A stretch of DNA of 64,000 nucleotides, taken from contig CAJNDS010002525.1 in the NCBI GenBank assembly GCA_905221605.1, positions 269,001-333,000 of the forward strand, given 5' to 3'. This DNA is from Symbiodinium natans (Eukaryota; Sar; Dinophyceae; Suessiales; Symbiodiniaceae). The notes under the pieces are model-generated. The model was not told the DNA's origin. It was given only the letters and a program-made list of their open reading frames with translations, and did no database searches. Numbering within the stretch: the first letter of the stretch is position 1; every line of letters begins with the position of its first letter. Shown one piece after another: positions 56,761 to 64,000 of the stretch. Made by a program: the position numbers and the translations under genes.

Positions 56761-58257
56761 CCTGATCCGGGAAGATGTGCAGCTGCAGCTCGCGCATGGC
56801 CGGATGCTTGAGCCTTGGCTGTAGCAGCTGGGATTGACTGGCTGGCTCGTAGCAGGGAATGAGGGAATTAGGGCCCTACATATACCCTTTAAGGGAGTCT
56901 ACCCTACTATGAGGGGCTACTCTAGGTTTTTAGTAGGGTTTACCAGATCTTGTAAGGGTCTAGGGGTCTGTAGCCTTTTCATGAATCAAAGCAACCTGGG
57001 GGGGGGTATTAAAAGAATCTGCCCGTGGCGTGGGAAGCAAGACGATGCCCTACACCTCAATAAACCCTAATAAGCCCTTACAAACCCTGGAAAACCCATA
57101 TAAACCCTTGCAAGCCCCCAGAAGCCCGTATATGCCCTTACAAACCCTAGTCAACCCATGAAAACTCTTAAGCCCCAATATGCCCTAGAAAAAAGCGCTT
57201 GCAGGCCCTAGCAAACCCTTATAAACTCCTATGCGCCCCCAATAATCAGCCCTTCCCAAAGCCCCGACCTTAACTCCTTGCAGCGACCACGTGCGATCCC
57301 CTTCCTTGAGTCTTAGCACCTGACCTCGCCCGATAGCCCTTAACTACTGAGGGTTTCATGGGGTAGGGTTAGATGTGGGGGAACTATGGCTATAACCGTA
57401 ATTAAGGTATATACTTCTAACCCTCCTCATCCTTAAAGTGGGGAGTAGTCTTAATCTGTGAAAGACGAGTTTTGCGCAGCTATTCGGGTCGAGGACTGCT
57501 GGGAGGAGCCTAAAGTCTAAAGCCTACCCCGAATTTCCGGGATGAGCTTGTCGATTTTCTTGTTCGGGGGGTTTTGGAGCTATAGGGTTTAGGGTTTTAG
57601 GGTTTAGGTTTGGGGTTAGGGTTTAGGAGTTGGCGTTTGCGATTGGGTTGCCGGTGGGGGGGGGGGGGGGGGGGGTTAATAGAGGAGCTACCGACTTTGG
57701 AGAAGACCCTGGAAAAAGTAAATACATTTTAGGTATAAGTAGCTATACTAGGAACGCAGAGCCAATCAAAGTATGAAAGTACAGTATTCCAAAACCCTGG
57801 GGGTGGGGAGGGGGGGGGGGTGACCCGTTGAAAGATGGATCGCGAGTTGGGGAGACTTCCTTACTTGCATTACAAACCCGAGAACGTTTAAGCCCCTAAA
57901 CCCAAAACATAAACCCTGAACCCTAAACCCTTAAATCCTAAACCTCTAAACCCTGTTGTCGCGTGGCCGAGCCGACGCTGCAGACAGGTGGCCAAAGGAA
58001 GGCCAAGGCTAGGTTCAGGCTTTATCAACCCTAACCCTAAACCCCAAAACCCCACAACCCCAAAACCCTAAACCCCCAAACCGCTAAACCCCAAACCCTA
58101 AACCCCCAAATCCCCAAATCCCCAAGCCCCTAGACCCTAATGAAGGACATCCCCTCGGAGTCTTTGGGTCTCTCTGGAGCTGGAGAGGGACTTTCGCGTA
58201 GGATGCCCGCGGTTGATGACGCCCTCCATGAGCCCATGTCCTGAACCACAAATGGAG
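56761..58257. other. Host mosaic, no gene recognised
   Basis: A family-3 arm at 56850-56925 (TAGCAGGGAATGAGGGAATT), CCCTTACAAACC variants at 57055-57220, a G20 run at 57656-57675 and CCCCAAA/CCCTAAA variants at 57895-57945 and 58028-58140. Confidence 0.55.
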
Positions 58258-60389
58258 CCCTAAACCCTAAACCCTAAACCTAAACCCAAAACCCAAAACC
58301 AAAACCCCAAAACCCAAAACCCAAAACCCTAGCCCTACACCCTACACCCTACACCCTAAACCCTAAACCCTAAACCCTAAACCCTATAACGTAGACACCC
58401 TCAACTAAACCCTGCAGCATCCCTGATTTCGGGTTGCTGCTGCGATCCTTCTCTGAAAGAGGCTGGGGGGGGGGCATCTGTGACAGCGGAAGCTGAAGGG
58501 AAGGCATGATCACATCATCGAAGCCCGAAGAAAGAGAACGTAACTTAGAGAACAGCCCATGCAGCTTAAACCCTAAACCCTAAACCCTAAAGCCTAAACC
58601 TACGTGTTCAGGGTGTTTGGGCTTGAGGTGCTGAGGTCCTGAGATGAGAAGAGGTCGCCAGCTCACCCGGTCCAGGTAGCCTCGGACAGGACAGACATGC
58701 TGAGCAAGGGTTCTCATCTTAAGGCAGCATACGTTCAGGCAGCATACCATCCCTAAACCCTCAACCCTCAACCCTAAACCCTCAACCCTAAACCCTAAAC
58801 CCCTCACCCGCGCCTCCTTGCAGCAGGAAGCGCGTCTTCGGATGCAGATCCAAATGTCGCGCGGGGATGCGAGCAGACAGAGCGGACCTTGGGTTTAGGG
58901 TTTAGGGTTTAGGGTTCAGTGGTGCAGGGTTTAGGCTTAGGGTTTAGGGTTTAGGGTTTAGGGGTTTAGGGGTTTAGGGGTTTAGGGGCTTAGGGTATAG
59001 GGGTATAGGGTGTAGGGCTATCAAGAAGAAGAGCAGGTCAACTATAGGCTTGGGTCTGGTTATAACCTTCTTTTTTTTGAGGGGGGGGGGGGGGGGTGTA
59101 TTTACAACCCTCCTTGTCATGGCCCCATGAATTTTCAGGTAGAGCTTCATGACTTGAGGGCTTTTGGGGTTCTTCGTGCCTTGGGTTAGGGCTTCGCTGT
59201 ATATTACCTTGTGGCGTCGGGCTTGGTTTTTGCATGGCCTTGGAATCCTCTGGAAGACTGCTCCTCGTATCCCTTGACTTTGGGACCCTAAATTCGCACC
59301 TGCAGCTTTTACCCTTTACCCTTTACCCTTTACCCTAAACCCTAAATCCTAAACCCTCTAGATCGTGTCTGGAGTAGGGCAAAGTGCGGTCTGTACAATG
59401 CGGAGCCGGTCAGCCGCATGTTGGAGACCAAGGAAGAAAGGCCGGAGTCCGCTTCGTTGGTCGCTGCACCTGAGGCCCAACACGCCTATACACCCTAGAT
59501 GACTTTATGAATACTAGGGTTTTGGGGGTTTAGGATTTAGGGTTTAGGGTTTAGGGTTTAGGGTTTTTTTTATATACCCCCCCCCCCAAAAAAAAAAAAA
59601 AAAGCCCATACTTGAGAACCCTTTGAGAAGGCAAGGGACCATATTAAGGGACCATAGAACTTGCCTTAGAGAGCCCAAGACGGCTAGACCCTGGGAATCC
59701 TGGAGTTTTGGGGCGAAGGGTTTAGGGTTTAAGGTTTAGGGTTTGCAGTGGCATTTTTCAACGCGAAACCCCGGACCAAGATTTAGAGTATCCCCCGTGT
59801 TCTTCGGGCTTCCATGGGAGTTGAGCACCCCCTAAACCCTACAGACTAAAGAGCCTAAACCCTAAGCCCCTAACCCTAAACCCTAAACCCTAAACCCGAA
59901 ACCCGAAACCCCCAAACACCTACCGAGGGGCGGCCAATCTTCACCGTGGTCTGCGGCTCTAGGTCGTCCAGTTCGTTTGGCCCCGACACGTCGCAGACTT
60001 TGGTGCCATTCCTGACGTTCACAAACAACTTGGGGATCAGGGGTTCAGGGTTTAGGGTTTAGGTTTAGGGTTGAGGGTTTAGGGTTGAGGGTTTAGGGTT
60101 TAGGGTGTAGGGTTAGTATTAGCACTGCCATTTGAAAGGTGAGCTGAAAGCCTCGACGGCATGGGCAGGCTCTGAGAGAGCCCTAAACCCTAAACCCTAA
60201 ACCCTCAACCCTAAACCCTAAACCCTAAACCCTACACCCTAAACCAGGGCACCCGAGGCTCAGAAAGAAGTCCAGGAAGGACCCCCGACGCTGGCACGCG
60301 ACGTGCACCCACTGCTTCAAGGGCACCTGAGCTTTGGGGGTTTAGGGTTCAGGGTTCAGGGTTTAAGGTTTAGGGTTTAGCGGTTTCGG
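58258..60389. repeat. Telomere-type tracts, homopolymer pairs, spacers
   Basis: CCCTAAA and CCCAAAA/CCCTACA variants at 58258-58387, C-strand tracts at 58753-58803, plus-strand tracts at 58888-59010, a T8GAG18 pair at 59070-59097 and C11A17 at 59577-59604 followed by an ACTTGAGAACCC family-6-like end. Further tracts at 59535-59562, 59868-59912, 60045-60115, 60180-60245 and 60337-60380. No gene recognised. Confidence 0.7.
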
Positions 60390-60545
60390 AAAATAAGGGG
60401 TACCATATTGGGGTCCTTGATATAAGGAAATCCTACTAGTTGGGGGTCTATATTTTCCGAAATTAGGGGGGTACCCTCTTGGGGTCCCTATTATAAAAGG
60501 GGATCCTACTATCTTGGGGGTCTTTTTTGGGGGTCCCCTGTTATC
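60390..60545. mobile_element. Family-7 repeat, two tandem units
   Basis: Unit 1 (60390-60458) and unit 2 (60459-60545) each contain AGGGG-x-TACC, TTGGGGTCC, TATAA and GGGGGTCT in the same order as 54707-54795. Confidence 0.7.
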
Positions 60546-60721
60546 GTAAACCCTGCCCCGCAGCCATAGGATGGGACACCCCTGTGATCTCTACAGGTTC
60601 CACAGCTTTCGGAAACCCTAAACCCTGCTAGGATACTTTAGGCCCAATTACAGCTGCATTTATCACCCAATTAAGTCCCTATTAGTGTACTTAAGGGGCG
60701 CATAGGGGTGATAGCTGCACT
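60546..60721. other. Unique host DNA with a small inverted repeat
   Basis: TTTAGGCCCAATTACAGCTG and CACCCAATTAAG...CTTAAGGGGCGC...GGTGATAGCTGCA suggest a degenerate foldback. No gene. Confidence 0.4.
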
Positions 60722-60837
60722 CCTCTACACCAAACCTACTCTCCGGAACCCCGTATGCACAACACAAGGGAGGGGCGCGCCAACCTTTTGCAGGAAATGC
60801 CGGGCAACAGTCAAGAGCCAACTGGCCCATCTAAGCC
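60722..60837. repeat. Direct repeat A1 at the retroelement 3' side
   Basis: 116 bp beginning CCTCTACACCAAACCTACTC, repeated at 61108-61230 at an offset of 386 bp. Confidence 0.9.
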
Positions 60838-60885
60838 GCAGGAAATGCCGGGCAACAGTCAAGAGCCAACTGGCCCATCTAAGCC
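60838..60885. repeat. 48-bp tandem copy
   Basis: An exact second copy of the last 48 bp of repeat A1 (GCAGGAAATGCC...CATCTAAGCC). Confidence 0.9.
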
Positions 60886-61107
60886 CCGGCCCCACTACCC
60901 AGCTGCTCAGCAACCAGGGTGGGTGGGCGGGAAAACGCAAGGCAAACTCTGCAGACAAGACTGCAGTGTGACCAAACCGACAGTGCACAGGCTCAGCTGT
61001 TCAACTCAACTCGAGCACGCACACATACAATGTACACTGTATGGAGGAGTAGGTGTGGAGAGAGGGCCGGTGTTCTGCCAAACCCAACCGAACCGGGAAC
61101 ACCAACA

Positions 61108-61230
61108 CCTCTACACCAAACCTACTCTCCGGAACCCCGTATGCACAACACAAGGGAGGGGCGCGCCAACCTTTTGCAGGAAATGCCGGGCAACAGTCAA
61201 GAGTCAAGAGCCAACTGGCCCATCTAAGCC
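61108..61230. repeat. Direct repeat A2
   Basis: Same as 60722-60837 except for a 7-bp internal duplication (GTCAAGAGTCAAGAG). Confidence 0.9.
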
Positions 61231-61339
61231 CCAAAGAACTGCCGGTTGGCTCTGCCCAGGCGCGCCCTATACCCCCAACAATCTGCGCGACTGCACAGCG
61301 CTACGCAGTACACTCGAAACAACGTGCCGAATTGAGGCA

Positions 61340-62854
61340 TTACAGCGAACTTGATCGCCCCAGAAACTTCGCCCAAGGCTCAAGAAGTTCACCCAAATCC
61401 AGACGCACTCGGTTCCAGACGCCAAATTTGGACTGCAACTCCGGGGATGGCGCCGGACTTTCTGGATCATTCAGCCGGCTCAGGCTGTCCGCCTCCACGT
61501 TCCTCTCGCCCGCCATATGCGACATGTCCAACGTCACACCAAGATCCAAGCAAGCGCTTGCTAGTGTCATCAAAGCGAACGACAAAGTACCCGAAGTAGA
61601 CAAGCCCTTGCTGCACGAGGCCACCACCGCCAAGTTGTCTCCAAACTGACGCAGGCGAACTGCGTGCGTGAACTTCCCACCAACTATCTTTGCACGCGCC
61701 AAGACGAGCGCCAGCTGCGCCAATGGCTCCAGCGCGCAAATCGCTTCCTGCAGCCTCTCTGGGCAGGCCCAGGCTGAAGGCAACTGACCACCCTTAATTT
61801 CCAAGTGGAACCACCGAAGCTGACCACCAGAGCAGAACCAGCCTCCCAATCCGGCCACGGACGCCCCGGCCCAGGCATCTGCTGCTCCGTTGTTAAGGAC
61901 AACCTCGCCAGCCCAAGAAAAAGAGTTGTCGCGGAAAGCCCTCTGCAACACTGACATCGCCGCCAAACAGACCTGGTCCAAGTCCAGATTGGCCGTCCAG
62001 ACAGAGAAGCGCACCCAGACTTTCCCGGTCAACACGCGAGGCTGCCTAAGCAGCCTCTTCGCCTCCACCACCGAGCCGACGGGCTGCTTGCCAATTTCGC
62101 AAAGCCTCCATCCCTTCTGGACATCGCTCGTCGACGCAGCACGTTGTACCACAAGCCCGTCCTCCAGCAAGAGAGACAGCTCTTCGAGCTGACCCCATTC
62201 CAGGCACTGCAAGCGCGCTCCAGGCCTGTTCAGTCGCTTGAACAGCGGAGCAAGGAAGGCCCTCCACACAAGTCGGACCTGAGTGGCCCAAAGCAAGAAG
62301 CCTAGCAGCTGCGCCAGAACGCGGCGAGGGACGCGACGTGGATGTAGTCGCCACCAGGCCAACTCCCGCAACACTTTGCCCTGCTTGTTCTCCGGCAGCG
62401 CCGCCCAGAATCCCGAGATCAGAGTCAGGCGCCAGCCCAAATACGTGAGGTCGTTTCCGAGGGCAAGCTTCTTCCACGACAGCGGCACCTCCAAAATCTG
62501 CAGGATAGCTAGCACAAGCACAACCAACATTGCGAACGCAGCCCGAGGCAGCAAAAGTAAGAAGTCGTCCACATACACCGCACCGAGGTGCTTGTGGCGA
62601 ACGAGCATGTGGATGAGCCGCATCAAAAGCGAAGAGAGACGGCTCCACCAGTAAGCCGACCAAGCGGCGCCAAAGTGATTTACCACGTACGCGTAAAATT
62701 CGCCCTCCAAAGAGAAGACAGAGAAACCCACGTCCTCTGCAGCAGTTCTTATGGACTTGTGCGCTCCCTTAACATCCACGCAGAATAAAACCCAAGCGGA
62801 GCAGTCCACTTCCCCGCCGCACCAAGCTGCAAACCGGTTGAGCGCTGCCGTGAA
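61340..62854 (-). pseudogene. Reverse transcriptase-RNase H region of retroelement
   Basis: Open for about 500 codons. RT catalytic motifs: an Asp in FCVDVKGAHKSI, and YVDDFLLLL about 70 residues later, with FGAAWSAYWWSRL between. The thumb-like region is followed by RNase H: Asp in AADAWAG, Asp in FGDNLAV, and HMAGERNVEADSLSR near the end. There is no ATG at its upstream end; it continues in frame from the preceding segment after a TAA at 62855-62857. Probably once part of a larger polyprotein. Confidence 0.8.
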
Positions 62855-63232
62855 TTAGTACAGGGAGGGAACCTCCGCTCTCTCACAGAAACGAGCAGCA
62901 GGGCTGGCGCCACTGGCCTTGGAGTCGCCGATCAATCTGTCCTCCTTGCCCGGAGAGGTCACCACACCCAGCTTGCCGATCGCCAACTCGCCCGGCGGAA
63001 AACGCTGCTGCACTGCGGGCAGACCCCCTTCAATGTGAACCATGTAACCCTGATCCAGCTCCTTCTGAACCAACTCGCGCACTCTGGAACGTTCCCTCTC
63101 CGCTGAAGCGTGATTGGCGGTGCACAAGCACAAGTCGCAAACATCGCACACCTCCTTGCATTCTCGGTCGGAGAGAAGCGGCCACACCCCCGATGGGGGG
63201 GATCGGCCGACGCACACCAGTGGGCGCACCAC
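62855..63232 (-). pseudogene. Middle part of the retroelement polyprotein, closed by in-frame stop
   Basis: About 125 codons containing CDVCDLCLC, a helical VRELVQKELDQGYM segment and IGKLGVVTSPGKEDRLIGDS, the type of sequence that precedes the RT palm in such elements. The TAA at 62855-62857 is in the same frame as the RT, so it is a premature nonsense codon. Confidence 0.65.
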
Positions 63233-63683
63233 GTCTCAGCACTTCGCACAAGGGCACATCCGGATCATCCATACGCTTGGCCAGCGACTCCAATAAGTTC
63301 AGCTTGTACGGCGTGAGCTCAAAACGCTGCGTTGCCCAATCCAAATCCACATGTAACGCAGAGCAGACGGAAGCCCGCATGGTGTGCACCTCCTCATCTG
63401 AGAAAAACGGCCGCTCCAACACTCTGCCCGGTAGAGCTGCCGCCCTACGGCACGCATCTGCCGGCATTGAGCCCCAAATCGCACATCTAACACAGGCCAG
63501 AGGATCACATAGAGCGAAAGGAGGTGGAACCTGCCAGTCCAGTGTACTCAAGATGCCTCCCCCATCCTTGAAGAACACTCTATGATACGCAGCGCACGCC
63601 GCCGGGTCTGCAGGCTGGCAAGGTTCCTTGCTCACTAGCTCCAACACAGGCATGCTTCCCTCACTCCCCTCTACCAGGTCCAT
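63030..63683 (-). pseudogene. Upstream part of the retroelement polyprotein, frameshifted
   Basis: ATG at 63683. The frame resembles coding sequence as far as the residues VPLCEVLRRGAPTGVRRPIPP, near 63200. Beyond that the coding appears to continue in another frame (63232-62855), next to a run of seven G on the plus strand. The remainder of this frame is probably not authentic. Confidence 0.6.
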
Positions 63684-63704
63684 GCTAGGAGTGAGGAGCT
63701 GTCC

Positions 63705-63983
63705 CTAGTCGTCTTTGGCCAATTGCAACAACTTCTCGCACGCCGATCTCCCATGCTCACCGCTGCCGCAATACTCACACTGATGGAGGAATTTGCAATC
63801 TGGGAGTGTGCACTTGCCAGCCTGAAAAGCAAAACACAAGCCTTTCTGGCGCGCTTTTCCATCACGACCCTTGCCCCCACGCCCCTTGCCGCCAGCGCCA
63901 CGACCTTTCCCCTTTGACTCCGCACCGTAGGGGGAAAAGCGCTTCTTTTCCGACGGCAGCTTCGGGCGCGGCTGGAGCCACAT
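63705..63983 (-). CDS. Gag-like protein with CCCH and CCHC zinc fingers (partial, at least 92 aa)
   Basis: A basic Gly/Lys/Arg-rich segment (KGKGRGAGGKGRGGKGRDGK) leads to a CCCH finger (C-x7-C-x4-C-x3-H: CFAFQAGKC, then TLPDCKFLH) and a classic retroviral-type knuckle C-x2-C-x4-H-x4-C (CEYCGSGEHGRSAC). Likely binds element RNA. An ATG lies at 63983, but the frame may extend beyond the window. Ends 21 bp before the next frame starts. Confidence 0.65.
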   Translation of the reverse strand: MWLQPRPKLPSEKKRFSPYGAESKGKGRGAGGKGRGGKGRDGKARQKGLCFAFQAGKCTLPDCKFLHQCEYCGSGEHGRSACEKLLQLAKDD

Positions 63984-64000
63984 GCGAAGGCTATCCCGCA

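Larger units (their letters stand above)
60722..64000 (-). mobile_element. Degenerate retroelement with RT and RNase H
   Basis: Reads right to left: a gag-like zinc-finger frame, a broken upstream polyprotein, then reverse transcriptase and RNase H, ending in a set of direct repeats at 60722-61230. RT and RNase H signatures are clear. The chromosome end of the window cuts off its 5' side. The YVDD-type RT, the absence of a visible integrase and the repeats at the 3' end are compatible with a DIRS/Ngaro-like or related YR element, but no recombinase is in view. At least one frameshift and one nonsense codon make it inactive here. Confidence 0.75.

Noticed and set aside
60755-61354. Plus-strand frame in the retroelement repeat region
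   Set aside because: Its repeats (QEMPGNSQEPTGPSKP) derive from the DNA repeats A1/A2. There is no domain, and it lies in the 3' non-coding side of the element.

Overview
The window looks like nuclear DNA of a protist, most probably a dinoflagellate of the Symbiodiniaceae type, carrying an integrated eukaryotic DNA virus. The host call rests on the TTTAGGG/CCCTAAA telomere-type heptamers scattered through both flanks and on a degenerate reverse-transcriptase element at the right end (60.7-64 kb). That element has YVDD and RNase H motifs and a CCCH plus CCHC zinc-finger protein of a kind I associate with dinoflagellate genomes. No rRNA, tRNA or CRISPR array was recognised, and the species cannot be named from sequence alone.

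Layout: (1) 1-15020 is host flank, a mosaic of short telomere-like tracts in both orientations, small foldback/MITE-like elements of at least seven families, homopolymers and short unique pieces; almost no convincing genes. (2) 15021-46551 is a polinton-like virus / virophage-like element bounded by 493-bp terminal inverted repeats (TIRs) that differ at only two positions I could find. (3) 46552-60700 is the same kind of host mosaic. (4) 60722-64000 is a broken retroelement on the minus strand.

The viral element is AT-rich. It encodes a double-jelly-roll-type major capsid protein, a penton-like minor capsid protein, an A32/FtsK-type packaging ATPase, a fibre with a C-terminal S74 chaperone domain, a lipase-like protein, a retroviral-type (rve) integrase, two GIY-YIG nucleases, a protein-primed family-B DNA polymerase and about ten small unknown proteins. 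A 100-N gap at 29680-29779 is flanked by two nearly identical 8,990-bp copies (20690-29679 and 29780-38769, offset 9,090 bp, six differences noticed). This is best read as two overlapping contigs joined by scaffolding, not a biological duplication; the real element would then be about 22.4 kb.

Three patterns tie the viral genes together. Ten genes, mostly structural and including capsid, penton, ATPase and fibre, have TCTA 10-17 nt before the ATG in AT-rich DNA, like the late promoter described for Cafeteria roenbergensis virus and its virophage Mavirus. A second group (PolB, a zinc-finger gene, a Cys-rich gene and, more weakly, two others) carries a different motif beginning CTTAAAGA at the same distance. 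Perfect hairpins sit at all three convergent gene junctions and after several other genes, recalling the mimivirus 'hairpin rule' for mRNA 3' ends. Together these suggest two expression classes and a helper-virus-dependent, virophage-like life style; this is inference.

Between PolB and the right TIR (43.3-46.06 kb) the composition changes abruptly to host-like. This part holds telomere-type repeats, a 13-copy 23-bp minisatellite and an intact gene for a protein with a ubiquitin-like domain ending in Gly-Gly-Gly and a CaaX-like C terminus (CVAF). Lying inside the TIRs, it looks like host DNA captured by, or inserted into, the virus.
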